Shown here: in pieces, positions 15,911 to 24,955 of the stretch
How positions within the stretch are numbered: the first letter of the stretch is position 1
Layout: every line of letters starts with the position of its first letter
Assembly: GCA_027064085.1 (NCBI GenBank)
Contig: JAMOQH010000127.1
Coordinates: 1 to 28,483 of the forward strand
Direction of reading: 5' to 3'
DNA from: a bacterium
GTDB taxonomy: Bacteria; UBP6; JAFGXH01
Length of the DNA: 28,483 bases
The notes under the pieces: model-generated
Databases searched by the model: none
What the model was told of the DNA's origin: nothing
What the model saw: only the letters and a program-made list of their open reading frames with translations
Made by a program: the position numbers and the translations under genes

Positions 15911-16102
15911 ATGTATTATATAATCTTTTTTCTTCTTTCAATAAATTTATTTGCTGATGATGCAGGTTTTAAACCATTACCTAATTGGTTATTTTTTACT
16001 ATTATTGCTTTTTTAATATTATCTAAAGTGTTAGTTGGTAAGCTAATTAAAAATAGAGTTAAAAAACAAGCCAAAGAATCTCAAGAAGATGAAAACAACT
16101 AA
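15911..16102 (+). CDS. Small exported or double-span membrane protein
   Basis: The start is the ATG at 15911, seven bases after AAGGAGG (15897-15903); the TTG one codon earlier is too close. The 63-residue product has a signal-peptide-like N-terminus (MYYIIFFLLSINLFA, then DDAG), a short periplasmic piece, one membrane span (WLFFTIIAFLILSKVLVG) and a basic, then acidic, cytoplasmic tail. It is the last gene of the gyrA strand run and ends five bases before the convergent ppc gene. Function is unknown. Confidence 0.7.
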   Translation: MYYIIFFLLSINLFADDAGFKPLPNWLFFTIIAFLILSKVLVGKLIKNRVKKQAKESQEDENN

Positions 16103-16107
16103 AAATA

Positions 16108-18783
16108 TTAACCTGTATTTCTCATTGCATGGGCAATTCCTAAAATAGTTGCAGTAATTAAAGATTTATTTGTTAATTTTCCGTTTTTATCTCTTTTAAG
16201 TAAATCTATTTGTATAAAACTTAAAATATCAACAAAGGGATTTCTTAAATCTATTGATTTTCTTAATACAGAATTATTAATTTCAAGTGGAGATTTTTGT
16301 TCTGTTATTTCAAGAATATTTTTTTTAGTTATATTGAATTCATCAATAATTAATTTATATTTTTCTTTATCATTACTTAAATTGAGATATTTTTTAAAGA
16401 TATCTAATTTTACTTTTGCAATGGTAATTTCAAAGTTATCTAAAATTGATTTGAATACTATATTTTCTTTATATAATTTTTTTATTTTTTCTATTCCATA
16501 TAATTTGATAGCATTTTCAAGTGCTGTTCCTACTCCATACCAAGTAACAAGTAAGCCTCTATTTTGTACCCAAGAAAAGAACCAGGGAATTGCTCTAATA
16601 TCTTTAAGCCCGCTCATAGACCTTCTTGCTACAGGTCTTGACCCTATGTTTAATTTAGAAATATAAGAAATAGGAGTAACATCATTCATATAATCATAAA
16701 AATCTTTATGTCCGTAAATTAGTTCTCTATATTTACTTTCAGATATGATTGAGATTTGTTCTAGAATTTTTAAATCCTTATTTGATATTTCATTGTTCTT
16801 TTCTAGTTGAAAAAGCATAGCAGATGCAATTTGTTCTATGTTTCTTTTGGCGATATATATATCATGATAATTGTGAAATATTACTTCTCCTTGTTGAGTA
16901 ATTCTGATACCATTTTTAAATGAAGATGCAACTTGAGATGTTATTGCATTAAAAGTAGGGCCTCCGCCTCGTCCTATACTTCCTCCTCGTCCATGAAAGA
17001 ATATGAAAGGGGTATTATGTTTTTCAAAGGTATTTATTAGTTTTTGCTGGGATTTATACAATTCAATTCTAGAGGTAAAAACAGATCCATCTTTTGAGCT
17101 ATCAGAGTAGCCAAGCATTATCATTTGTGGTTTACCTATAAAATTTAGATATTCTTTGTAGAGATTAATTTCTAGCAATCGATTCATTACCGATGATGCA
17201 TTTTTTAAGTCTGTAATTGTTTCAAAAAGGGGCACTATCATGATTTTAGCATTATCTAAGCCATATATTTTAAATAAAAGTAGTAATTCAAGAATATTTG
17301 AAGGTTCTGAGCTCATAGAGAGTATAAAATTTTGTATCATTTCAGTTGAGATATACTTTTTTACTTCTAAAACAGCCTTTAAAGTTTTTATTATTTTTTC
17401 ATTTTCTCCTATAGTATGTTTAGGTATTTTTTCGTAATTATATATTAATTCTATTAGCAAGCCTTCTTTTTTACTTTCTGTTAAATTCATATAATCATCA
17501 ATATTAAGATGAGCTTTCATTAAATTAGAAATAATATTTGAAATTGCCAAACTATCTTCTCTAATATCTAAATTTACTAAATGAACACCAAAAGTTTTAA
17601 CTATGTCAATAAAATTTTCTAAATAAAATGATGCAATTTTATCTTTGAGAAATTCTTTTAATTCTCTCAATAAATTTAATAAATAATCCTTTGAATTAAG
17701 TAATTCATAATTATTTATTTCAAAATTATTTTCTAATGAATCAATATTATGCAGGATTCTTCTTTCTAACATTGCCATAAAAAGCCTTATTGCTTCATTT
17801 GGTCTATGTGATTTTCTAGTTTCATAAGTTTTAGGATATAGAATTTCAAGTTTCTTTAGTTCTTTTTTTAGATTATCAGGAAGTTCATTAATTGTTATTT
17901 TCCAAGATAGTTTATCTTGTAATTCAGATAAAATATTAGAATAAATTTTTAAAATTGTAATTTTATATATTTTTGCTGAATTAATTATTGTTTTATGGTT
18001 TATAAATGGATTCCCATCCATGTCTCCACCAACCCAAGATGCAAAGCTTATTAAATTTTCTTTTATTTCTAAGGGGGTATTAGTAACTTTTTTATAATTT
18101 GATTTTATATCTTGATATAATTCAGGGATTAAATTAACAAATACTTCTTCAAAAAATAATAATAATGATTTTAATTCATCTTTTGGAGTTAATTTGAATG
18201 TTCTAATAAATTCTGTCTCAAATATTAATTCTATAGTTGCATTAATATTTCTTTCTATTTCTTCTCTTTCTCTTTTTAACAAAGAAGAGCGTTCTTTTTG
18301 TATTAATAATTTTGATAAAGATATTAATTTCTTCATAATAACTTTTCTTTTAGGTTCAGTAGGGTGAGCTGTCATAACTAAATCAATATTTATATTTTTA
18401 ATTAAATTTTTTAACTTATTTTTGTCATTTTCATTATATAATTTAGTAAAAATATCTCTAAATGAGTTTGATTGTATCTTTTCTGTGTCCAAGTTTTCAT
18501 AATGTATTTTCCTTCTTATCCGGTGGGTGTTTTCTGCAACATTTAATAATTCAAACTGTATAGTAAAAATTTTTATTATTTTTTCTAAGTCATTTTCTGT
18601 TAAATTAGAGATAAAATCTTCTATTTGTGTATCTATTTTATTGTTTATTTGATATTCAGAGCTTAAATTATATAATTTTTTTATGATATTTATATATTTA
18701 TCTCCAAACTTCTTTTTAATTATTTCAAATATTATTCCATTTAAATAATCAATGTTTTCATACAATTTATTGAAATTAGACAT
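16108..18783 (-). CDS. ppc: Phosphoenolpyruvate carboxylase
   Basis: This cytoplasmic enzyme converts phosphoenolpyruvate and bicarbonate to oxaloacetate, replenishing the citric acid cycle. The 891-residue length is typical of bacterial Ppc. Catalytic motifs are present: H140 in TAHPTEPKRK, GGDMDGNP, LGYSDSSKDG, the FHGRGGSIGRGGGP loop, RAIPWFFSW and the invariant C-terminal RNTG. The ATG at 18783 follows AGGAG. It is divergent from the Cache histidine kinase and reads from its own promoter at 18808-18836. Its stop codon lies five bases from that of the convergent small membrane protein gene. Confidence 0.97.
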   Translation of the reverse strand: MSNFNKLYENIDYLNGIIFEIIKKKFGDKYINIIKKLYNLSSEYQINNKIDTQIEDFISNLTENDLEKIIKIFTIQFELLNVAENTHRIRRKIHYENLDTEKIQSNSFRDIFTKLYNENDKNKLKNLIKNINIDLVMTAHPTEPKRKVIMKKLISLSKLLIQKERSSLLKREREEIERNINATIELIFETEFIRTFKLTPKDELKSLLLFFEEVFVNLIPELYQDIKSNYKKVTNTPLEIKENLISFASWVGGDMDGNPFINHKTIINSAKIYKITILKIYSNILSELQDKLSWKITINELPDNLKKELKKLEILYPKTYETRKSHRPNEAIRLFMAMLERRILHNIDSLENNFEINNYELLNSKDYLLNLLRELKEFLKDKIASFYLENFIDIVKTFGVHLVNLDIREDSLAISNIISNLMKAHLNIDDYMNLTESKKEGLLIELIYNYEKIPKHTIGENEKIIKTLKAVLEVKKYISTEMIQNFILSMSSEPSNILELLLLFKIYGLDNAKIMIVPLFETITDLKNASSVMNRLLEINLYKEYLNFIGKPQMIMLGYSDSSKDGSVFTSRIELYKSQQKLINTFEKHNTPFIFFHGRGGSIGRGGGPTFNAITSQVASSFKNGIRITQQGEVIFHNYHDIYIAKRNIEQIASAMLFQLEKNNEISNKDLKILEQISIISESKYRELIYGHKDFYDYMNDVTPISYISKLNIGSRPVARRSMSGLKDIRAIPWFFSWVQNRGLLVTWYGVGTALENAIKLYGIEKIKKLYKENIVFKSILDNFEITIAKVKLDIFKKYLNLSNDKEKYKLIIDEFNITKKNILEITEQKSPLEINNSVLRKSIDLRNPFVDILSFIQIDLLKRDKNGKLTNKSLITATILGIAHAMRNTG

Positions 18784-18807
18784 ATTTCTCCTAAAAAGTT
18801 ATTTGTA

Positions 18808-18836
18808 ATTATATAATATTTCTGTATATACCTCAA
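18808..18836 (-). promoter_or_regulatory. Promoter of ppc
   Basis: On the minus strand TTGAGG (18831-18836), a 17-base spacer and TATAAT (18808-18813) precede the ppc ATG by 24 bases. Confidence 0.65.
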
Positions 18837-18840
18837 TTAT

Positions 18841-18870
18841 TTCACATTTTATTATTAAAAATGTTATAAT
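18841..18870 (+). promoter_or_regulatory. Promoter of the Cache kinase / Rcp1 operon
   Basis: TTCACA (18841-18846), an 18-base spacer and a consensus TATAAT (18865-18870) with an extended -10 TGT. It lies back to back with the ppc promoter, the two -35 elements only a few bases apart, so a regulator bound between them could affect both. Confidence 0.6.
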
Positions 18871-18893
18871 CTACTATATACTTCAGAGGTTAA

Positions 18894-20507
18894 GTGAAAG
18901 AGAATTATCATTTAATAAAAAGAATTGAGAAACTTGTTATTTCACTAGTTCTAATTATTGGTGTTATTTTTATTGCTATAATTATTTTAAAGGGAATTAA
19001 TTTCTTTCATAAAAAGAGCAGTTTAATAAGAACAAGATATATAAATGAGCAAAAAATATTGCTAAAGAATGAGGTTGATAGAATTATTTTAAGAATGAAT
19101 TATATGAATAATATAGTTAAAAGAGAAAAGATTAAACCTATTATTAAGAATTTTTTAAATTTTTTAAAGAGTTATCGTTTTGGTAAAAATAAGAATAACT
19201 ATATCTTTATTTTGGAGTTATTAAATATAAATGGTGGAGATAAATTTGCTAAAATGTTTTTTAATCCAAATCGCCATGATATTACTGGTAAGTATATTTC
19301 AGATAAGTTTAAAGATGCTAAAGGAAAAGAATTTCGTAAAGAATTTCTTAAGGGATTAAGAAAAGATGGAGAATGTTTTGTTGAATACTGGTATAAAAAA
19401 ATAGATAATCCTAAGCCAAGTCCTAAGGTTAGCTATTTTAAGTTGACAGATGATAAAAAGTATATTGTTGCATCTGGTGTTTATCTAGATGATGTTGAAA
19501 ATAAAATAAATTTATTGCAGAAAAAAGTAAAACAGGATATAATTAATGAAATAATTACTGTTATTATAATTGTAGTATTTACAGTTATTATGCTTATTTT
19601 CATTTTTAGTTTTTTTATTAATAATATTAAAAAAACTATTAATATCTTTATGGAATTGTTTAATGATGCTATAATTAATAATAGAGAAATTAAACAATCT
19701 AGTATAAAATATCTTGAACTTATCAATATAATTGAGGATATTAATGTTATTCTTCAAGAAAAAATTATTATTGAAAATGAATTAAAAAATAAAATGCAGG
19801 AGATAACTAATATTAATAAAAAACTGGAAAATTATTCTTATACTATTAGTCATGATTTAAAAGAACCCATTAGAAGTATAAGGACATTTTCTGAATTTAT
19901 TTTAGAGGATTATGAAGATTCTTTTGATGATGAAGCAAGAGATTATTTTTCAAGAATAATTAAAGCAAGTACTAAAATGGCCTTAATGATAGATGATTTA
20001 TTAACCCTTTCAAGAATTGGTAGAATAAATGTTGAATTTTCTTTAAATTCAATATCTAAAATAATAGAAAATGTTAAGGATACCTTGAGCCAAAAAATGA
20101 AACAAACAAATACAGTTTTGGAATTTAATAATTTACCTGAAATTTATTGCCAGAAAACATGGATGTATACAGTGTTTCTTAACTTAATAAGTAATGCTAT
20201 TAAATATAGTGATAATGAAAATACTGTGATAGAGATTTTTTATGATGAATCACCAGATTTTTATGAATTTTCTGTAAAAGATAATGGAAAAGGAATTGAA
20301 AAAGAACAGTTTGATAAAATATTTGGGCTTTTCAGAAAGGCTCATCAGGATAAAAATATTGAGGGAAGCGGAGCTGGTCTTGCTATTGTGAGTTCTGTTA
20401 TTGAACAACATAAAGGCAGAATATGGGTGGCATGGAGTGAAATTGGTAAAGGTACCATATTTAAGTTTACAATTTCTAAAAATTTAAATAGTAAGGAGAA
20501 TATATGA
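18894..20507 (+). CDS. Cache-domain sensor histidine kinase
   Basis: The start is a GTG at 18894 with GAGG four bases upstream. The 537-residue inner-membrane kinase has a first membrane span (about 13-34) and an extracytoplasmic single-Cache (sCache_2-like) sensor of about residues 40-210 with NYIFILELLN, FFNPNRHDITGK, KVSYFKL and ASGVYLDDV. Such sensors bind small organic ligands. A second span (about 220-243) leads to a HisKA domain with phospho-acceptor H320 in ISHDLKEPIRS and an ATPase domain with N box NLISNAIKYS, DNGKGIE and GSGAGLAIV. The HDLKEP form of the H box is typical of phytochrome-class kinases that signal to Rcp1-type regulators, and such a regulator overlaps it by four bases (ATGA). 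Confidence 0.93.
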   Translation: MKENYHLIKRIEKLVISLVLIIGVIFIAIIILKGINFFHKKSSLIRTRYINEQKILLKNEVDRIILRMNYMNNIVKREKIKPIIKNFLNFLKSYRFGKNKNNYIFILELLNINGGDKFAKMFFNPNRHDITGKYISDKFKDAKGKEFRKEFLKGLRKDGECFVEYWYKKIDNPKPSPKVSYFKLTDDKKYIVASGVYLDDVENKINLLQKKVKQDIINEIITVIIIVVFTVIMLIFIFSFFINNIKKTINIFMELFNDAIINNREIKQSSIKYLELINIIEDINVILQEKIIIENELKNKMQEITNINKKLENYSYTISHDLKEPIRSIRTFSEFILEDYEDSFDDEARDYFSRIIKASTKMALMIDDLLTLSRIGRINVEFSLNSISKIIENVKDTLSQKMKQTNTVLEFNNLPEIYCQKTWMYTVFLNLISNAIKYSDNENTVIEIFYDESPDFYEFSVKDNGKGIEKEQFDKIFGLFRKAHQDKNIEGSGAGLAIVSSVIEQHKGRIWVAWSEIGKGTIFKFTISKNLNSKENI

Positions 20508-20926
20508 ATGAAGAGTTAATTCTTATTGTGGAAGATAATGATGATGATGTTTTAATGATTAAAAGAGGTTTAAAAAAGGGAAAGCTTGGAAACCCGGTAC
20601 ACAGAGTTACAAATGGAGCTGAGGCACTAGAATATCTTAATAATAATGATAATTTAAGTAAAACGAAACTAATTCTACTTGATTTGAATATGGAAATAAT
20701 GAATGGATTTGAATTCTTACATAGAAGATTAGACTTACCTAAAGTAAAAAATATTCCCGTTGTTGTTCTAACTTCATCAATTAGAGAGAATGATATTCAA
20801 AAAGCGTATGATTTGGGATGTAATAGTTATGTTGAAAAACCTTTAGACCCCAAAAAATTTATAGAAGCTATTTTAAGTATTGAGAATTTTTGGATTTACT
20901 TTTCTAGAATTCCTGAAGTTAGTTAG
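20504..20926 (+). CDS. Rcp1-type single-domain response regulator
   Basis: The 140-residue receiver has no output domain. Conserved residues are the acidic pair in VEDNDDD, phospho-acceptor D60 in LLDLNME, the VVLTSS switch segment and K in VEKPLDPKKF, followed by the ENFWIYF C-terminal helix typical of the Rcp1 family that pairs with Cph1-like kinases. Its ATG overlaps the kinase stop codon (ATGA), so partner assignment is strong. Output must go through protein binding, possibly to the neighbouring hybrid kinase. Its last eight bases overlap the end of that convergent gene. Confidence 0.93.
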   Translation: MNEELILIVEDNDDDVLMIKRGLKKGKLGNPVHRVTNGAEALEYLNNNDNLSKTKLILLDLNMEIMNGFEFLHRRLDLPKVKNIPVVVLTSSIRENDIQKAYDLGCNSYVEKPLDPKKFIEAILSIENFWIYFSRIPEVS

Positions 20927-22511
20927 TTTTTAAAATTTTTTTCAAAAGTTTATTGAGTTCTTCACTTTTATATGGTTTATGAATAAAACCTGCGAGTCCC
21001 ATTGTTTTTAGTTCTTCTATATCATGATCTTTTAGAAATCCTGATGATATTACTATTTTGCAATTCTTGTTTATTATTTTCATTTCAGCAAATGCTTCTT
21101 TTCCATTTAATTTAGGCATTAACATATCCATAATTACAACATCTATTTCAGAGTATTGTTTTTTATAAATATCAACCGCTTCTTTTCCGTTTTTAGCAAT
21201 AATGACATTATAGCCCATGTGTGTAAGTATTTTTTTACCAATAATTCTAATTATTTCTTCATCATCCACAAGTAAAATCTTTCCTGTTGTGATTATATTA
21301 TTAGTAGTATCAATTTTTGTATTTTCAATTACTGATGTCATTTTTATATTTTTAATATTAGGTATGATAAGTTTAAAACTTGTACCAAGATTTACCTTAC
21401 TTGTAACTTTTATTTCTCCATAATGGTCTTGAATAATTCCATAAACTGCAGATAAACCTAATCCTGTGCCTTCATTAATTTTTTTAGTTGTATAAAATGG
21501 CTCAAAGATTTTATTTATATTTTCAGAAGAGATTCCTGTACCATTATCCTTTACTTCTATTTGAACATATTGACCTGGTTTTATATCAAATGAACTATTT
21601 TTACAGTAATGATCATTTAAACTAATATTTGTTGTTATTATTTTTATTTCTCCACCATTAGGCATTGCCTGAGAGGCATTTATTACAAGGTTCATTAATG
21701 CATTTTGTAATTGAGCATTATCTCCGATAATTTTATTATTTTCTGCATTATTCTTAAATGAAATATTAATTCTTTTATCGGTAATTGTTGTATTTAGAAT
21801 TGATAAACTATCTTTTAGTATTTCTTTGATATCCAAGACATTGGAAGTAATTTTACCTTTTCTGCCATATGCAAGTAATTTACTTACCAAACTACTTGCT
21901 CTATTAGAAGCTTTCATAATTATTTTTGTATATTCTTTACTTGTTTCATCAAGTTTCCTTTCTGGAAGATTTAATAACTCAGTAGCTCCTATAATTCCTG
22001 CAATAATATTGTTGAAATCATGAGCTATTCCACCAGCTAGCTGACCAATTGAGTTTATTCTTCGGTTATGGTTAAGCAACTCTTCCAGCTTTTTCTTTTC
22101 TTCTTTTTGTTCTTGTATTTTTTGTTTTAAATAGTTTTTTTCAATAGCCTGAGTAATGGTTTTGATTATTGTATTTGCCGAATATTCACCCTTTATAATA
22201 TAGTCAGTGGCATCATTTTTCATACATTCAACAATAATTTCAGGGTTTGTTTCTCCTGTAAGTATTATAACTGGTTTATTCTTAATTTTATTATCTTCAT
22301 TTAGTTTAATTTCTTTTAATAACTCTAGACCCTTTCTGGTACCTAAATGATAATCAATTAATATACAATCAGGATTATTTTTTTTAATTAATTCTATGAT
22401 ATTTATTATACCATTATCATATATTGTATTATATACTTTTTTAACATACCTTTTGATAACAAAATAATCATCTTCGTTATCATCAATAATTAAGATAGTT
22501 TTTAATTTCAT
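20919..22511 (-). CDS. Soluble hybrid histidine kinase: receiver - kinase - receiver
   Basis: The ATG at 22511 follows AAGG. The 530-residue protein has no membrane span. Domains in order: a receiver (1 to about 125, D10/D11, phospho-acceptor D53 in LIDYHLG, lysine in YIIKGE), a coiled linker, HisKA with H164 in GGIAHDFNN, an ATPase domain with NLVINASQAM, DNGTGIS, FEPFYTTK and GTGLGLSAV, and a C-terminal receiver from about 410 with D462 in IMDMLMP and K in HKPYK. The N-terminal receiver likely controls the kinase, and the C-terminal one relays phosphate or returns it. It is convergent with the Cache kinase/Rcp1 pair with an eight-base overlap. Confidence 0.92.
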   Translation of the reverse strand: MKLKTILIIDDNEDDYFVIKRYVKKVYNTIYDNGIINIIELIKKNNPDCILIDYHLGTRKGLELLKEIKLNEDNKIKNKPVIILTGETNPEIIVECMKNDATDYIIKGEYSANTIIKTITQAIEKNYLKQKIQEQKEEKKKLEELLNHNRRINSIGQLAGGIAHDFNNIIAGIIGATELLNLPERKLDETSKEYTKIIMKASNRASSLVSKLLAYGRKGKITSNVLDIKEILKDSLSILNTTITDKRINISFKNNAENNKIIGDNAQLQNALMNLVINASQAMPNGGEIKIITTNISLNDHYCKNSSFDIKPGQYVQIEVKDNGTGISSENINKIFEPFYTTKKINEGTGLGLSAVYGIIQDHYGEIKVTSKVNLGTSFKLIIPNIKNIKMTSVIENTKIDTTNNIITTGKILLVDDEEIIRIIGKKILTHMGYNVIIAKNGKEAVDIYKKQYSEIDVVIMDMLMPKLNGKEAFAEMKIINKNCKIVISSGFLKDHDIEELKTMGLAGFIHKPYKSEELNKLLKKILKTN

Positions 22512-22563
22512 TAATAACCTTAAAAGAATGTCGCATAATTATAATAATCAATTCTAATTATAA

Positions 22564-22623
22564 AAGCAAATATTTGTTAAAAATCACAATATATTTGCTT
22601 GTAATAATGTTTTTTTGTAGAAT
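22564..22623 (+). promoter_or_regulatory. Promoter with upstream inverted repeat for the CoA-transferase gene
   Basis: TTGCTT (22595-22600), a 17-base spacer and TAGAAT (22618-22623) form the promoter. AAGCAAATAT (22564-22573) and ATATTTGCTT (22591-22600) are perfect 10-base inverted arms 17 bases apart, and the right arm contains the -35 box. This is consistent with binding of a dimeric regulator. Confidence 0.6.
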
Positions 22624-22654
22624 GCTTATAACAATGTTGTGTTTAGAGGTAAAA

Positions 22655-23317
22655 ATGAGAAAATTAAAGAAAGAAGAAGTTGCAAGAAGGGTGGCAAAAG
22701 AGCTTGAAGAAGGATATTATATTAATTTGGGTATAGGAATGCCTTCTTTAATACCTAATTATATTCCTAGTGGTATGAAAGTTACTTTACTTTCTGAAAA
22801 TGGTATTATAGGGCTTGGGCCATATCCAACAAAAGAAGAAGTTGATGCTGATTTAACAAATGCTAGTAAACAAACAGCAACTTTAAATAAAGGTGGAGTT
22901 ATTACTGATACTGTTGAAGCATTTGCAATGATAAGAGGAGGTCATGTTGATTTAACAGTTTTGGGAGGAATGCAAGTTGACCAATATGGTAATTTAGCAA
23001 ACTGGAAAATTCCTGGTAAAAAAGTTAAAGGCATGGGGGGAGCAATGGATTTGGTTGCTGGAGCAAAACGGGTTATTGTTATGATGCAACATGTAAACCG
23101 TGCAAATGAAACTAAAATTCTTAAAGAATGTACTCTTCCTATAACAGGAAAAGGGGTTGTATCTGAATTATATACTGATATTGCTCATTTTAAATTTAAA
23201 GATGGTAAAATGTACCTTGTAGAGTATGCTCCTGAGACTACAATTGATGAAATCAAAGCAAATACAGATGCCGAATTTATTATTGCAGATGATATTTGTG
23301 AGATGAATATTTCTTAA
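22655..23317 (+). CDS. 3-oxoacid CoA-transferase subunit B (AtoA/ScoB/CtfB family)
   Basis: The ATG at 22655 follows AGAGGT at a 4-base gap. The frame is open back to 22574, but that lead is hydrophobic, unlike the family, and contains the promoter. The 220-residue beta subunit belongs to a two-subunit CoA-transferase that moves CoA between a 3-oxo or short-chain acyl donor and an acid. The catalytic glutamate is E48 in LLSENGIIGLGP, with the INLGIGMP, VLGGMQVD, GNLANWKIPGK and GMGGAMDL motifs following. The exact substrate cannot be read from sequence. The alpha subunit normally lies directly upstream, but here the upstream neighbour is the hybrid kinase on the other strand, and the downstream gene is unrelated. 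Confidence 0.93.
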   Translation: MRKLKKEEVARRVAKELEEGYYINLGIGMPSLIPNYIPSGMKVTLLSENGIIGLGPYPTKEEVDADLTNASKQTATLNKGGVITDTVEAFAMIRGGHVDLTVLGGMQVDQYGNLANWKIPGKKVKGMGGAMDLVAGAKRVIVMMQHVNRANETKILKECTLPITGKGVVSELYTDIAHFKFKDGKMYLVEYAPETTIDEIKANTDAEFIIADDICEMNIS

Positions 23318-23324
23318 ATCTTTA

Positions 23325-23443
23325 ATTTTCTCCATTTGTCTAATATGGGTTTAATCATAGCAAGTTTATTTATCTAATATGTTAAATACATAAAATAATA
23401 TGATTATATAATGGTAAATTCCACAAGTGTGGGTGGAGAAAAT
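23325..23443. other. Intergenic region between convergent genes with distant pairing arms
   Basis: ATTTTCTCCA (23325-23334) and TGGAGAAAAT (23434-23443) are perfect complements 99 bases apart. A small CCAC-AAGT-GTGG hairpin lies just inside the right arm, and a 9-base direct repeat TCTAATATG occurs at 23339 and 23373. No T tract follows, so this is not an ordinary terminator. Confidence 0.35.
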
Positions 23444-23450
23444 AATAAAA

Positions 23451-24701
23451 CTAGTCCTTTATATTATCAATAATTTTATTTAACTCTTGTCTTCCTTTTT
23501 TTAGTTCTTTTTTCTTTTTTTTAAGTTTTAAATAGTTTAGTGCATTGTAAACGGCTTGATATTTACCTCTTGCATTCCAAAAGATATAGCCATTGTCACC
23601 AACTTCATTTATTTGCTTAATTATATAATTTTTATCGTATTTTTCACTACCCATAGAAAATGCTTGCAAGTATGGTCTTATTTCTATATCTTTGTCTTTA
23701 AATAAAATTTCTTCTCTTTCTCTACTTTTTTTAATTATTAACCCCGGATTGTTACCTGGATTTTTTATGCCATCAAATGGGTTTGAAAAATGAGAAGGAT
23801 AAATCATTGGGGAAATAACATCACTGTAATCAGCCATTTTTCTTAAATTTTGACCAATAGCTTTTTCATCTATTTTTCTTTGCCACAAAGCAATACCAAA
23901 AACATCTAAACCTAATTTAATTCCTGCTTTTTGAGTTTTTTTATGTACTTTTTTTAAAAAGTTAACAATGATATCAGCCTTTTTAATTTTACCCGATTTT
24001 GATGCAGGAAATCTAACATAATCTAATTGCAATTCATCTATAGGGTAGTTTAGTAGTACATCTATTAAAGAAAGTAGGTAGTTTTGAACATCTTTATTTG
24101 CAGGATTAACCCATTCTTTATTGTTTTTAAAAAATCTATATTCTTTCTTGTTAGTTGCCATAATCTGGTCGTGAAAACAAACAACTCTTGCAATTACATA
24201 TATATTTTCTTGGTGTAAATAATATAATAATTTATTTAATTGCCCAATTGAAGACCAGTGAACTGTTTTTATTTCTTTTTTTAGTTTGTTATTGAACGGG
24301 ATAGTAATTTCTCCTATCATATTTTTTATATCAATTACTACAGAATTTATACCTACTTTTTTATAAGTTTTTATTCTATTTAGAAAATCTTTATATGCTA
24401 CATTAGAAACAGTATAATATAATGCTTTAACTTTATTAGGTTTTATAATTCTATGTGTTTCAAGTTTTTTGTCTAAAAGTTTAATTTTTAACTTTTGTTT
24501 AGGTTTTACATATTTTTTAATATTATTATCCTTTTTTATTTGTTTGATAAAGTCATCAATATATAAAAATTCCGTTTTGGAAATATATTTATAAGCAATT
24601 TTATATAGGAAATCCCCCTTTTTTACTCTATGAATAATTTCTTTTGAATATATATTGGATATATTACATAAAAGTGTTAAAATAATTATATATTTTTTCA
24701 T
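23451..24701 (-). CDS. Exported LysM / DUF4015 putative glycoside hydrolase
   Basis: The 416-residue protein begins with a signal peptide (about 1-19), then a LysM peptidoglycan-binding motif (about 24-75, HRVKKGDFLYKIAYKY to KPKQKLKI), then a TIM-barrel-like DUF4015 domain (about 85-385). Recognisable motifs are VVIDIKNMIGEI, IARVVCFHDQ, LQLDYVRFPA, GLDVFGIALW and ISPMIYPSHF. DUF4015 is related to glycosyl hydrolase barrels; the aspartate in QLDYVRFP is a good catalytic candidate. The C-terminus is a lysine-rich tail. The likely role is binding and processing of a cell-wall or extracellular glycan. It is the last gene of the panC-PHP operon, three bases after the small membrane protein. Confidence 0.87.
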   Translation of the reverse strand: MKKYIIILTLLCNISNIYSKEIIHRVKKGDFLYKIAYKYISKTEFLYIDDFIKQIKKDNNIKKYVKPKQKLKIKLLDKKLETHRIIKPNKVKALYYTVSNVAYKDFLNRIKTYKKVGINSVVIDIKNMIGEITIPFNNKLKKEIKTVHWSSIGQLNKLLYYLHQENIYVIARVVCFHDQIMATNKKEYRFFKNNKEWVNPANKDVQNYLLSLIDVLLNYPIDELQLDYVRFPASKSGKIKKADIIVNFLKKVHKKTQKAGIKLGLDVFGIALWQRKIDEKAIGQNLRKMADYSDVISPMIYPSHFSNPFDGIKNPGNNPGLIIKKSREREEILFKDKDIEIRPYLQAFSMGSEKYDKNYIIKQINEVGDNGYIFWNARGKYQAVYNALNYLKLKKKKKELKKGRQELNKIIDNIKD

Positions 24702-24704
24702 TTA

Positions 24705-24953
24705 TTATTTTCTGCCTACAAAAAGTGTAAAAAAGGAAAAATATCCAGTATCTTTATTTGTAAATATCAAAAAAATTCCTATTAAAAAAATAAAAACTGT
24801 AATTGTATATGAAATATAAGAAAGAATTTTTCGTTTTTTACTGTGTTCTGAATGATATATTTGTATTAAAATAAAAGAAACAGTTGTAGCAATAGCAATA
24901 GCAATATAAATATAAATATATTTTAACTCTATAATTAATGTACTGTATAACAT
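24705..24953 (-). CDS. Small two-span membrane protein
   Basis: The 82-residue product has two hydrophobic segments (about 8-32 and 45-64) separated by a basic loop with HSEHSKKRK, suggesting both ends outside and the loop in the cytoplasm. The AGG of the ribosome site overlaps the stop region of the PHP gene two bases upstream, so translation is coupled. I recognise no family. Its fixed place between PHP and LysM/DUF4015 genes in a tight operon supports a real gene. Confidence 0.65.
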   Translation of the reverse strand: MLYSTLIIELKYIYIYIAIAIATTVSFILIQIYHSEHSKKRKILSYISYTITVFIFLIGIFLIFTNKDTGYFSFFTLFVGRK

Positions 24954-24955
24954 AT

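Noticed and set aside
22574-22654. Hydrophobic 27-residue leader on the CoA-transferase subunit
   Set aside because: It is unlike the family, overlaps the promoter, and the ATG at 22655 has AGAGGT at the right distance.
23420-23443. CCAC-AAGT-GTGG hairpin as an intrinsic terminator
   Set aside because: The stem is four to five bases and no T tract follows on either strand.
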